A stretch of 64,000 bases of DNA from assembly GCA_964480915.1 (NCBI GenBank), contig CAYZRS010000012.1, positions 1 through 64,000 on the forward strand. The letters are read 5' to 3'. A program made the translations under genes and the position numbers. Each line of letters opens with the position of its first letter. Position 1 is the first letter of the stretch. The notes beneath the pieces are model-generated. The model was given only the letters and a program-made list of their open reading frames with translations, did not search any database and was not told where the DNA came from. This document shows positions 18,286 to 27,018 of this stretch, in pieces. This stretch comes from CAWGCE01 sp964480915. Lineage in GTDB: Bacteria > Planctomycetota > Planctomycetia > Pirellulales > Pirellulaceae.

Positions 18286-19197
18286 ATGTCCGACCGATCT
18301 CATGACCAGGGCAATGTGGCCTACATTCTATTCGACGTGGAGAGCATTGCCGACGGGCAGCTCGTGTCGCAAGTCCGCTATCCGGGCGAAAATTTGACGC
18401 CCGCAGAAGCGGTCCAGCGTTACCAGGACGAATTGGTCGCCAAGAGCGGTTCCAGCTTTGTCCCCTACACACATCAGTTGCCCGTTTCGATCATTGTCGG
18501 CAAAGTCGATTCGCAGTTTCGCCTGATGGATATCGTGGCGCTCGATGAGCCCAAGTATCGTTCGCACGTCATGACGGAGAATTTCTGGCGGGGCTGGGAA
18601 GCGTATCAGCGTCCGACGTTGGTCAGCTTCAATGGCCGCGGGTTTGATATTCCCCTGCTGGAATTGGCCGCCTACCGTTACGGAATCAGCATTCCGCATT
18701 GGTTTGATTCGTCACGTGGATTTAGCCAGCCGCGAAACCGCTACAACACCAATTCCCATTTAGACCTGCAAGAAGTGCTGGTGAATTTCGGTGCGACCCG
18801 CTTTAACGGAGGCCTCAACCTGGCCGCCACGCTGCTGGGCAAACCTGGCAAGATGGACGTGCAGGGTGACATGGTGCAGCAGATGCACGATGAGGGAAAG
18901 CTGGAGGAGATCAACGACTACTGCCGCTGTGACGTTCTGGATACCTACTTCGTCTTTCTGCGCTATCTCGTTCTGACGGGTCATCTCCAGGTCGACAAAG
19001 AACAGCAGCTGGTATCGGAAACGAAGGAATGGTTGATCGGTCAAGCCGATGATCGGGCCGCCTACGCAACGTATCTCGACCATTGGTCCGATTGGAATAG
19101 CCCCTGGAAATCAGATCCGGCGGACGATGAGGCAGTCGCTGTCGACGATCCGTCCACTTCCGACCAACAACAAGAGCCAGTCGAACAAGACGCGTAA
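18286..19197 (+). CDS. predicted 3'-5' exonuclease (DNA polymerase B exonuclease-like)
   Basis: This 303-residue protein belongs to the RNase H-fold DEDD exonuclease superfamily, PolB-like branch (Pfam DNA_pol_B_exo2 type). Motif I is FDVES (D17, E19), motif II is SFNGRGFDIPLLELAA, and motif III is YCRCDVLDTY. No polymerase domain follows; the C-terminal 60 residues are acidic and probably disordered. I start at 18286 (MSDRSHD) because GAGGAA lies 7 bases upstream; an earlier ATG at 18244 adds 14 residues without support. It may proofread or trim DNA, but the partner is unknown. It is divergent from pepT. Confidence 0.88.
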   Translation: MSDRSHDQGNVAYILFDVESIADGQLVSQVRYPGENLTPAEAVQRYQDELVAKSGSSFVPYTHQLPVSIIVGKVDSQFRLMDIVALDEPKYRSHVMTENFWRGWEAYQRPTLVSFNGRGFDIPLLELAAYRYGISIPHWFDSSRGFSQPRNRYNTNSHLDLQEVLVNFGATRFNGGLNLAATLLGKPGKMDVQGDMVQQMHDEGKLEEINDYCRCDVLDTYFVFLRYLVLTGHLQVDKEQQLVSETKEWLIGQADDRAAYATYLDHWSDWNSPWKSDPADDEAVAVDDPSTSDQQQEPVEQDA

Positions 19198-19234
19198 CGC
19201 GACTGTTGACTGGCTCTATGTGTTCAGGTCGAAG

Positions 19235-19262
19235 CGCGGCCGGCAATCTTGCCTCGGCCGCG
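19235..19262. terminator. GC-rich hairpin between convergent genes
   Basis: A perfect 8-bp stem, CGCGGCCG (19235-19242) with CGGCCGCG (19255-19262), encloses a 12-base loop 37 bases after the exonuclease stop and just before the stop of the next minus-strand gene. There is no T run, so it is at best a weak or factor-assisted terminator. Confidence 0.4.
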
Positions 19263-19272
19263 TGCGGGTCGA

Positions 19273-19881
19273 CTAGCGAGGCAATTCAAACAGGTGATGA
19301 ATGTACTCTGCCACGTTCACCAACTTCTTCGAACGCCAGTGCACGTTGGTGCGACTCATTCCGGGTCCGTGCTTGAACGAGTAGGTACTACGGTAATGCG
19401 GCAACGAGTTGTGCGGCATCATCGGTGGGTACATCAAATGCGTTGGAGTCGTCGGTCTGGGCGTGGCGAAAGGAACGGGGTACTTCGGAGCGGGCAGTCC
19501 ACAATGCGTGCCGTCCGATGGAATACCGTTCCCTTGTCCCAGCAGTCCACTGCACAGTGCGCAGCCACTGCCACTGCCACCGCAACCGCCGCCGGCAAGG
19601 CAACTGCCCAATGCACCAACGCCTCCCAGCAGCCCGCAGCTGCCAGTTGCACATCCGCCGGATGAACAGTCGTCGCCGACCGAAAAGCTAACTCCCGAAC
19701 CGCCCGAACATCCACCCGCGGCGGAAGTGCACGAGCCAGAATCTGATCCGTCCAGGTCGGACATGTAAAAGGTCTCTTGGGCCATCGAGGGAGTCGTGAC
19801 GACGGCGAGCAGACAAACGGGCAACGCAAAAACCAGTGCGACGGCCGAAAACCGAACGCATTTCGATTGATGGGTAGACAT
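19273..19881 (-). CDS. Gly/Ser/Cys-rich exported protein
   Basis: This is a 202-residue protein with a signal peptide at about residues 1-35 (basic start, ALVFALPVCLLAVV core, cleavage near SMAQ). The mature N-terminal half is a low-complexity Gly/Ser/Cys segment (GGCGGSGSGC and similar, with about a dozen cysteines). The C-terminal half is Pro/His/Tyr-rich and ends in a positively charged helix. The start at 19881 has AAAGGA 6 bases before it; the longer frame to 20229 has no coding character. Cys- and Gly-rich exported proteins of this style occur in planctomycetes and may be cross-linked into the envelope. Function is unknown. Confidence 0.7.
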   Translation of the reverse strand: MSTHQSKCVRFSAVALVFALPVCLLAVVTTPSMAQETFYMSDLDGSDSGSCTSAAGGCSGGSGVSFSVGDDCSSGGCATGSCGLLGGVGALGSCLAGGGCGGSGSGCALCSGLLGQGNGIPSDGTHCGLPAPKYPVPFATPRPTTPTHLMYPPMMPHNSLPHYRSTYSFKHGPGMSRTNVHWRSKKLVNVAEYIHHLFELPR

Positions 19882-20328
19882 GGGAATCCTTTCCGGCGAG
19901 CCAATTCGACCGGTTTCTATGGGCAAGCGCGTCTGGAAAAATCCAGCCACGTGAAGGTGGGATTTGAGGCGGGGCCGCCAGGACATGCAGAACCGACGGC
20001 CGTAGGGCTGTATTCGGCTTGTCAGAGTTGTGAAGGTAAAACTTTGTTTGGCGGATGTTACAGTTGAACCTGATCCCGGTCTAAACCGGCTGGGCTGCTT
20101 ACCTACAGCCTGTATAATCCCTACACTTTCACGGCGAGCGGAGCCTATTCCCTCGCTACCCGAATCGTGCCTACACGGAATGGGCACGCTTGAATTGAGT
20201 AAAGGAGTGCTGATCTTCGCGACCGTCATCGTCGATGAATAAATGCCGGTCGACTCGTTCTCGCCATTTTGCGCATCCCACTTCCCGGTTTTGCGTGCCT
20301 ATCCAATTTTCAACCGAGGAATTCTCGC
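19882..20328. other. intergenic region upstream of topoisomerase genes
   Basis: This is 447 bases between a divergent exported-protein gene and the topoisomerase A start. A TATAAT box lies at 20113-20118, but no good -35 stands 16-18 bases upstream, so it is only a candidate promoter. A short hairpin CCGGT-CTAA-ACCGG lies 20-40 bases before it. No RNA gene was recognised. Confidence 0.4.
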
Positions 20329-22878
20329 GTGGCCAAACGTCGCCCGACAAAGAAGACCAAAAAGAAAGTCATCAAGAAGAAGGTTCGCAAAAAGGTCACG
20401 AAGTCGACCGGAACTTCTCCACGGAAGAAGGTCAAGAAATCGAGCCCCAAGAAATCGACGCGCAAGCGATCGTCGCGCAAGAACAAGAGCGATGACATGC
20501 TGTTCGATGGGTCGGGCGAGGACCTTTCAAGCGTACCGCTGCGTCTGGCTGCCCAATCGCGTTACCTGAATTACTCGCTGTCGGTCATCACGAGCCGAGC
20601 CCTTCCTGACGTGCGTGACGGACTCAAACCGGTCCAGCGGCGGATCCTCTACACGATGGGTCAGATGCGATTGGACCATAATGCCAAACATCGCAAGTCG
20701 GCGACGGTCGTCGGTGATGTGATGGGTAAGTACCATCCGCACGGCGATAGTTCGATCTATGACGCCATGGTCAGGATGGCTCAAACCTTTTCGCTGCGGA
20801 TGCCGCTGATCGATGGTAGCGGCAACTTTGGCTCGATCGACGGCGACAACGCGGCCGCGATGCGGTACACCGAATGTCGGATGACGCGGCTGTCGAGCCA
20901 AATCCTAAGCGATCTGGCAACCGAAACGGTCGCCTTCAAACCGAATTACGATGGCACGAAGCGCGAACCGGTCGTCGTTCCCAGCCGAGTTCCGACTCTG
21001 CTGGTCAATGGAGCCACCGGTATCGCGGTCGGCATGGCGACGAATATTCCGCCCCACAATTTGAAAGAGGTAGGTAAGGCGCTGCTCAAGCTGCTCAACA
21101 ATCCTGAGATCAAAGATTTTCAACTCGTCGCCGAAGACGCCGTTCGCGGGCCCGATTTTCCCACGGGCGGCCAGATCATCAATAGCAAGGAAGAGCTGCG
21201 CGACATTTATCGGACCGGCCAAGGACCGATCAAGACGCGGGGGACGTCCAAAGTCACCGGCAGTGGTGCCAAACGGGTGCTGCAAATCGATTCGATTCCC
21301 TACGGCGTCAACAAGGCCGACCTCGTCGAACGTATCGGCGAATTGGTTTTTACGGGGAAGCTGCCGCTGGTAACCGAAGTCCGCGACGTTTCCACCGACG
21401 ATATTCGGATCGATCTCGAGTTGAAGAAAGACGCCGACCCCGAGAAAGTCTTGGCATTCCTCTACAAGAACACCTCGCTGCAGAAATCGTTCAACGTAAA
21501 CCTTACCTGCTTGGTGCCAACCGAAAACCCAGAAGTCGGCGCGCCCGATCGATTAGGGCTGAAGCAAATCTTGTGGTACTTCCTACAGTTCCGCCTGAAC
21601 GTTGTCACACGACGACTGGAAAATGAACTCGCTTCGCTGGAAAAGCGCCTGCACATTTTGCGTGGCTTCGTCAAAGTATTCGACGCCCTGGACACGATCA
21701 TCCGCATCATTCGCAAAAGTGACGGCAAAGCGGACGCCGCGGTCAAGATCATGAAACGGTTCCCGGCCTCGAAGGGCGGGCTCGACGCAGAACAGACCGA
21801 TGCGATTTTAGAGCTTAAGCTGTATCGTTTGGCCAAACTTGAAATCAACATCATTCAACAAGAACTGAATGAGAAAGAAAAACGAGCCAAAGCGATTAGA
21901 CGTCTCTTGAAAGAAGATACCAAAGATACGAACGCATCTGGACGCTGGAAAATTGTTCGTGGCGAGATCGAAGAGCTCATCAAAGACTATGCCAGCGACA
22001 AAGACGGCCGGCGCCGCACGATCATCCAATCGGTGGGTGAAGAGATCGAATACTCGGCCGAAGATTTCATCGTCGCCGAAGATTGCCACATTCTGATCAC
22101 CCGCGATGGTTGGGTGAAACGGCAAAAACAAATTGCCGATCCGTCCAAAAGTCGTATCAGGCAAGGCGATTCCATCCTCACGATCGTCGCCGGGTCGACG
22201 CGGGAAACGATCGGCTTTTTCTCAGCACTCGGATTCTGCTACACCGCTCGGATGGTCGACATTCCGGCTTCCACCGGCTTCGGCGAACCGATTCAGAAAT
22301 TGTTCAAGCTGAAAGATGGCGATAAGATCGTCGCCGCCTACTCATTCGATCCACGCGTCATCGGCGACATCAAGGAGGATCCGAAGAACCCAGACCTGTG
22401 CCCCGAGATTCACGGTTTCGCTGCCTCCAGCAACGGCTACGCACTCCGATTCGGGCTGGAACTCTATGCCGAACCGTCAACTCGCAGCGGCCGACGTTAT
22501 GCACGTGTCTCGGCTGGTGCCGGAATCGTCGGCGTTTACCCGATCGATGCGGACGAGACGATCCTGGCGATCTCCGGAAATTGTCGAGCGGTCGTTTGCC
22601 CTTCGGAAGAGATTAATTATCTGTCCGGTCCGGGAAAGGGAATTCAGCTCATCAAACTGGCCAAAGATGATGAACTGCTAGGATTCAAACCGTCGCGAGG
22701 CGACCGCGACCTGCTGGTTGTGGAAACGAATCGGGGCGCTCAAAAAACAATATCTACCGCCAAGTATCGCGTCACTTCGCGAGGCGGCCGCGGTAACGAG
22801 ATCCAGAAGAATGGCAAGATCGCCAAGATCATCCACCCGCCGGTCGAAGCACCAGTACCCTTCGACGAAACAGAATAG
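20329..22878 (+). CDS. type IIA DNA topoisomerase subunit A (GyrA/ParC-like) with lysine-rich tail
   Basis: This is the 849-residue breakage-reunion subunit. The catalytic tyrosine is Y180 in AAMRYTE, and the winged-helix landmarks VGDVMGKYHPHGDSSIYDAMVRMAQ and GSIDGDNAAAMRY are intact. A beta-pinwheel C-terminal domain follows, but no canonical GyrA-box (QRRGGKG) is visible, which favours a topoisomerase IV-like or divergent gyrase role. I start at GTG 20329, where GAGGA lies 8 bases upstream. Residues 2-54 are extremely basic (K, R, S, T, P), like a histone H1 tail, and precede the normal N-terminus. It is followed after 65 bases by its B subunit. Confidence 0.9.
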   Translation: MAKRRPTKKTKKKVIKKKVRKKVTKSTGTSPRKKVKKSSPKKSTRKRSSRKNKSDDMLFDGSGEDLSSVPLRLAAQSRYLNYSLSVITSRALPDVRDGLKPVQRRILYTMGQMRLDHNAKHRKSATVVGDVMGKYHPHGDSSIYDAMVRMAQTFSLRMPLIDGSGNFGSIDGDNAAAMRYTECRMTRLSSQILSDLATETVAFKPNYDGTKREPVVVPSRVPTLLVNGATGIAVGMATNIPPHNLKEVGKALLKLLNNPEIKDFQLVAEDAVRGPDFPTGGQIINSKEELRDIYRTGQGPIKTRGTSKVTGSGAKRVLQIDSIPYGVNKADLVERIGELVFTGKLPLVTEVRDVSTDDIRIDLELKKDADPEKVLAFLYKNTSLQKSFNVNLTCLVPTENPEVGAPDRLGLKQILWYFLQFRLNVVTRRLENELASLEKRLHILRGFVKVFDALDTIIRIIRKSDGKADAAVKIMKRFPASKGGLDAEQTDAILELKLYRLAKLEINIIQQELNEKEKRAKAIRRLLKEDTKDTNASGRWKIVRGEIEELIKDYASDKDGRRRTIIQSVGEEIEYSAEDFIVAEDCHILITRDGWVKRQKQIADPSKSRIRQGDSILTIVAGSTRETIGFFSALGFCYTARMVDIPASTGFGEPIQKLFKLKDGDKIVAAYSFDPRVIGDIKEDPKNPDLCPEIHGFAASSNGYALRFGLELYAEPSTRSGRRYARVSAGAGIVGVYPIDADETILAISGNCRAVVCPSEEINYLSGPGKGIQLIKLAKDDELLGFKPSRGDRDLLVVETNRGAQKTISTAKYRVTSRGGRGNEIQKNGKIAKIIHPPVEAPVPFDETE

Positions 22879-22943
22879 CCTGACCAACCGGTCAGACGGT
22901 CAAAACCTATTTAGCCCAAACACGTTTGCCAAACGATAAGACG

Positions 22944-24863
22944 ATGAGCACAGCTACCAAAAAGAAATCGTACGCCGCCAAAGACATCGTCGCGCTCGAA
23001 GGGCTAGACCCGGTCCGAAAACGACCCGGCATGTACATCGGCGGCGTCGGCATGGCCGGTCTGCACCACCTCGTCTGGGAAATCGTCGACAACAGTGTCG
23101 ACGAAGCGATGAATGGTCACGCCACAGAAATCAACGTGCAACTGCACAAAGATGGCGAAACGATTACCGTCTCGGACAACGGTCGAGGCATCCCGGTCGA
23201 CAAACATCCGAAGACCAAAAAACCGGCGCTCGAAATGGTGCTGACCATCCTGCATGCCGGCGGAAAATTTGAGGGTGCGAATTATAAGACAGCCGGCGGA
23301 TTGCACGGCGTGGGCGCCTCGGTCGTCAACGCGCTATCAAAGAAGATGGTTGCCGTCGTCCGTCGCGGAGGCCATCAGTACAAGATGGAATTCGCTAAAG
23401 GGAAGACCAAGAGCAAACTGCAGAAACTGAGCGGCAAAGTGCGGGGGACGGGCACTACCATCACGTTCACGCCCGATCCGACGATCTTCCCCAAAACTAA
23501 ATTCGATCCGAATACGATCGCTCAGCGTTTGGAGATCGCCAGCTATCTTCACCGGGGCGTCAAAGTCAATTTTGCCGACGATACCAACGGTACGAAGGTC
23601 ACTTATTTCCACGAACAGGGAATCGTCGATTACTTGGGCAAGGTTTTAAAAGAACGCAAAGCCAGCGCGATCCACGCAGCGCCGTTCACGTTCGCCAAAG
23701 ATGAAAAAGAAAGGATCGAGCTGGCGCTGCAGTGGACCGAATCGACCGACGAGCACGTGCGGTCCTACGTCAACGGCATCACCACCGGCAGCGGCGGAAC
23801 GCATGAGAACGGTTTCCGCAGCGCCATCACCAAGGCGATTCGCAACTACTTCGATACGCACAATCTTGTCCCGCGCGGCGTCAAGATCACGCATGAGGAC
23901 ATTCGCGAAGGGCTCGTTGCGATCGTTTCGATTTTCATCGCCGAGCCCCAGTTTCAAGGTCAAACCAAAGATCGTTTGAACAATCCCGAGATCCAAAGTC
24001 TCGTTGACGGGGCGATCCGGCCGGCGTTGGAACAATGGCTGAACAACAACCGGACGGTGGCGGACGGGATCATTGCCCGTGTGATCGCAGCGGCGCGAGC
24101 ACGAGCCGCTTCTCGCGCGGCGGCCGATTCGATTTCACGTAAGGTGAGCGGTAAGCGGAGCATGATGCCGAGCAATCTGAGCGATTGCCTCAAGAGCGGC
24201 CGCGGCGAATCGGAACTGTTCATCGTGGAAGGCGATTCGGCCGGTGGCAGCGCCAAACAGGGCCGCGACCGGCACACCCAAGCGATCTTGCCTCTACGAG
24301 GCAAAGTACTCAACACAGAAAACGCATCGCTGAAGAAGGTGCTGGAAAACAAAGAGCTGCAAGACCTGATCACGGTCATCGGCTGTGGGATTGGCGCTCA
24401 TACCAACCTGGCCAACATTCGCTACAACCGCATCATCCTGCTGGCCGATGCCGATTCCGATGGCCACCACATTACCACGCTACTGCTCACCTTCTTTTTC
24501 CGCCACATGCCGCAGCTGATCGCCGACGGCCGCTTGTACATCGCGCTGCCGCCCCTGTTTCGAATCGACATCGGTAAGGAAACTCATTGGGCCGCCGATG
24601 AGATCGATCGGGCCCGAATTCTGGAAAAGCACTCCGGCAGAGCGATTCCGGAAATCACCCGCTTCAAGGGCTTGGGCGAAATGATGCCAAAAGTACTTTG
24701 GGAAACGACGCTCAATCCGAAAACGCGCCGCATGCTCAAAGTCGAAATCGACGACCAGTTGGAAACCGATCGAATCATCAACGACCTCATGGGCCGCGAC
24801 GCGTCCGCCCGATTCCGTTTCATCATGGAACGAGCCGACGAAGTCGATGGCATCGATGTCTAG
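22944..24863 (+). CDS. type IIA DNA topoisomerase subunit B (GyrB/ParE-like)
   Basis: This is the 639-residue ATPase subunit. The GHKL N-box EIVDNSVDEA gives catalytic E46 and N50; DNGRGIPVD and GGLHGVGASVVNALS follow. The TOPRIM motifs are VEGDSAGGSAKQGRDR and LLADADSDGHHI, with PLRGKVLNTE between them, and the end has GLGEMMPKVLWETT. It lacks the insertion of the longer proteobacterial GyrB. I prefer the ATG at 22944 over an in-frame TTG at 22926. It follows the A subunit by 65 bases, giving a complete A2B2 enzyme from one transcript. Gyrase versus topoisomerase IV cannot be settled by reading alone. Confidence 0.93.
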   Translation: MSTATKKKSYAAKDIVALEGLDPVRKRPGMYIGGVGMAGLHHLVWEIVDNSVDEAMNGHATEINVQLHKDGETITVSDNGRGIPVDKHPKTKKPALEMVLTILHAGGKFEGANYKTAGGLHGVGASVVNALSKKMVAVVRRGGHQYKMEFAKGKTKSKLQKLSGKVRGTGTTITFTPDPTIFPKTKFDPNTIAQRLEIASYLHRGVKVNFADDTNGTKVTYFHEQGIVDYLGKVLKERKASAIHAAPFTFAKDEKERIELALQWTESTDEHVRSYVNGITTGSGGTHENGFRSAITKAIRNYFDTHNLVPRGVKITHEDIREGLVAIVSIFIAEPQFQGQTKDRLNNPEIQSLVDGAIRPALEQWLNNNRTVADGIIARVIAAARARAASRAAADSISRKVSGKRSMMPSNLSDCLKSGRGESELFIVEGDSAGGSAKQGRDRHTQAILPLRGKVLNTENASLKKVLENKELQDLITVIGCGIGAHTNLANIRYNRIILLADADSDGHHITTLLLTFFFRHMPQLIADGRLYIALPPLFRIDIGKETHWAADEIDRARILEKHSGRAIPEITRFKGLGEMMPKVLWETTLNPKTRRMLKVEIDDQLETDRIINDLMGRDASARFRFIMERADEVDGIDV

Positions 24864-24878
24864 GAACGGCAAAAACAC

Positions 24879-25310
24879 ATGGCAATTGAAGGTTACCCTG
24901 TCGTTCTTGATCTACCCGTCATCTGGGGCGATCAGGATCTGTTTGGCCACGTGAACAATACGATTCACCTGCGCTGGTTCGAAACGTCCCGGGTCAGTTA
25001 TTGGGACGATTCGGGCATGCGCGAATTGATGGAACCGCTCCATTTGGGCCCCATCTTGGCCTCGTTGCACTGCGACTATAAGAAGCAGATCCACTATCCG
25101 GGCAAGATCCAAGTGTCGGCCCGCGCGGCCAAGCTGGGAAATACGAGCATGGTGATGGAACACGAAATTTACAACGTCGATCTAGACGAAGTGGCAGCGA
25201 CCGGCAATTCGGTCGTCGTACTGTTTGACTATAAAAACCAGTGCAAATTCCAAATCACCGATGACATTCGTGCCGTCATCGAATCGTTTGAAGGCAAATC
25301 GTTCACGTAA
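24879..25310 (+). CDS. acyl-CoA thioesterase (4HBT hotdog fold)
   Basis: This is a 143-residue single-hotdog protein. WGDQDLFGHVNNTIHLRWFE is the classical active-site loop of 4-hydroxybenzoyl-CoA thioesterase/YbgC-like enzymes, with the catalytic Asp at the start of DLFGHVNN. The later hotdog strands (IHYPGKIQVSARAAKLGNTSM) fit. It starts 15 bases after the topoisomerase B stop, so it may be the last gene of that transcript. A strong hairpin follows it. The acyl-CoA substrate is unknown. Confidence 0.88.
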   Translation: MAIEGYPVVLDLPVIWGDQDLFGHVNNTIHLRWFETSRVSYWDDSGMRELMEPLHLGPILASLHCDYKKQIHYPGKIQVSARAAKLGNTSMVMEHEIYNVDLDEVAATGNSVVVLFDYKNQCKFQITDDIRAVIESFEGKSFT

Positions 25311-25385
25311 GCACTCCGTGGCAGGGCGAATCGCAGAAACAATGTGGCCAACTCCCCTTCCCTCTGTGCCCATGTTCTTCGCAGA

Positions 25386-25424
25386 AAAAACGGCCAATTC
25401 GCGTCGAATCGGCACGCCGTTTTT
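25386..25424. terminator. nested-stem terminator after the thioesterase gene
   Basis: The outer stem AAAAACGGC (25386-25394) pairs with GCCGTTTTT (25416-25424), and an inner stem ATTCG-CGT-CGAAT lies in the loop. The A tract on one side and T tract on the other would allow termination in both directions. It stands 75 bases after the thioesterase stop. Confidence 0.6.
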
Positions 25425-25550
25425 CACGTAAGCTATGATTCGGCATAGATTTACAGATAGGCGAATTCTGGCGTCAGTCCTTGGCACCCATCGCTTAGAT
25501 CTCTGTAGCCGCAGCTTTGTGGCTCATTCTGGCCATTCGAGGAGAAATAT

Positions 25551-26474
25551 GTGGACGATCGACAAAAACAAGTAGTGCAAAGAGCAAACGCAATCGGCGG
25601 AGGTGTGGCTGTGGCTATTGGTTTGGCCGTTCTGATCGCCATGTCTCTCGCAACGGTCCAAGCCGGTTTTCGCGGAGTGAAAACTCGTTTCGGCCAAGTT
25701 GTTTTAGGTGCCCTAGAACCTGGTCTGCACTTCAGGATTCCGCTGGTCGAGAAAATCAAAGATGTCGAAGTTCGCGAACAGAAGATGGACATGGAAACCA
25801 GCGCATCGAGCATGGACCTCCAAACCGTCCAATCAAAAGTTGCCGTCAACTTTCGGCCCGACCCCGATTCGGTAGACAATCTCTACAACGAAGTCGGCTT
25901 GGATTACGAATCGCGTATCCTGAACCCGGCTGTCGAAGAGACGGTCAAAGCGGTGACTGCACAGTACACAGCCGAACAGCTGATTACCAAACGAACCGAA
26001 GTTCGCGACAAAATGGAAACGCAGTTGCGTGAGCGAATGTTGGCCAATCATCTGAACATCACGAAATTCAACATTGTCAATTTTGAATTCTCACGATCGT
26101 TCAACGAAGCCATCGAAGCCAAGCAAACTGCTGAGCAAGAAGCGCTGCGAGCCTCCAATGACCTGCGACGTATCGCAGTGGAAGCCGATCAGCAAATCGA
26201 AGAAGCACGCGGCGAGGCCGAATCGATCAAGCTTCGAGCTCAAGCCGAAGCCGACGCGATCACGATGAGAGCGGAAGCGGAAGCGAAAGCTCAGGAGCTT
26301 CTGGCCAAGTTTGTGAATCGCGACGTGATCCACCTTCGAACGGTCGAGAAATGGGACGGAGTGATGCCTCGCGTCACCGGCGACGCGATTCCGCTGCTTA
26401 ACATCGGTCAAGACATGGCCGATACGGCTGGTTCTGCAGTTACCGCCGAAGCCGCTCTGACACGATCAAAGTAA
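25551..26474 (+). CDS. SPFH/prohibitin-family membrane protein (HflC-like)
   Basis: This is a 307-residue protein with one N-terminal membrane segment (about residues 15-38), an SPFH domain (GVKTRFGQVV, LEPGLHFRIPLVEKI, QTVQSKVAVNFR) and a long Ala/Glu-rich coiled coil (about 195-260). The plan matches HflC/prohibitin proteins, which form ring assemblies and regulate membrane proteases such as FtsH. There is no HflK partner next to it, as in prohibitin-type single genes. The start is GTG at 25551 with GAGGAG 6 bases upstream. It is monocistronic between two terminators. Confidence 0.88.
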   Translation: MDDRQKQVVQRANAIGGGVAVAIGLAVLIAMSLATVQAGFRGVKTRFGQVVLGALEPGLHFRIPLVEKIKDVEVREQKMDMETSASSMDLQTVQSKVAVNFRPDPDSVDNLYNEVGLDYESRILNPAVEETVKAVTAQYTAEQLITKRTEVRDKMETQLRERMLANHLNITKFNIVNFEFSRSFNEAIEAKQTAEQEALRASNDLRRIAVEADQQIEEARGEAESIKLRAQAEADAITMRAEAEAKAQELLAKFVNRDVIHLRTVEKWDGVMPRVTGDAIPLLNIGQDMADTAGSAVTAEAALTRSK

Positions 26475-26504
26475 GCGGGCGGCTACCAACAAAACGAATT
26501 CACA

Positions 26505-26540
26505 CGGCAGGTTCACCAAGCGAACCTGCCGTTTTTCTTT
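26505..26540 (+). terminator. rho-independent terminator after the SPFH gene
   Basis: A perfect 10-bp stem CGGCAGGTTC (26505-26514) with GAACCTGCCG (26522-26531), a 7-base loop and a TTTTTCTTT tail, 30 bases after the SPFH stop. This is a textbook intrinsic terminator. Confidence 0.9.
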
Positions 26541-26552
26541 GAAAGCAAGGCG

Positions 26553-26863
26553 ACCACGTCACGTAGCCGAGTCTGTCCTCAGACTCGGGCGGTCAAAGAC
26601 CGCACACGCAAAATCCATAAAGCACCGACGCTGTGAGACGACCGAGAGAAACAAAGGGTCGGGAGTCTTTTTCGTAGTGCACGCGTTCCATCACCAATCA
26701 GCACCGACCCGAAAAAGACTCCCGACCCTCTACGCGCCGACCCTTCACGCACCACCAAAGACCACCTGCAGTTTTGTTGTAGCCCTGAAGCTTTGTGACG
26801 ACTGCTTCGCAGTCTGTCCGTCTGGGGACAGACGGACCTACGTGACGGACGCCATTCCGACCT
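26553..26863. repeat. complete copy of a 311-bp tandem unit (291-bp inverted-repeat element plus linker)
   Basis: The unit restarts at 26864 with the same bases, so the period is 311 bp. Its core, 26557-26847, is bounded by perfect 10-bp terminal inverted repeats, CGTCACGTAG and CTACGTGACG. Inside are a CCGAGTCTG hairpin (26567-26588), a GCGGTC hairpin (26589-26603), a perfect 20-bp inverted repeat (26655-26674 with 26710-26729, 35-base loop), a GACTGC hairpin (26800-26814) and two overlapping 8-bp hairpins at 26812-26837. No credible protein is encoded. It resembles a non-autonomous MITE- or REP/BIME-type element. Confidence 0.85.
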
Positions 26864-26918
26864 ACCACGTCACGTAGCCGAGTCTGTCCTCAGACTCGGG
26901 CGGTCAAAGACCGCACAC
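26864..26918. repeat. truncated copy of the 311-bp unit, cut by the assembly gap
   Basis: These 55 bases are identical to the first 55 bases of the unit starting at 26553. The copy is interrupted by the N run, not by a biological break. It proves that at least two units stand in tandem. Confidence 0.9.
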
Positions 26919-27018
26919 NNNNNNNNNNNNNNNNNNNNNNNNNNNNNNNNNNNNNNNNNNNNNNNNNNNNNNNNNNNNNNNNNNNNNNNNNNNNNNNNNN
27001 NNNNNNNNNNNNNNNNNN
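26919..27018. other. assembly gap (100 N)
   Basis: A run of exactly 100 N, a common placeholder for a gap of unknown size. It lies inside the tandem repeat, so the true number of units is unknown. Confidence 0.98.

Noticed and set aside
26539..26877. 112-residue open frame through the tandem repeat
   Set aside because: It crosses several hairpins and the unit boundary, and reads as repeat-derived low-likelihood protein.
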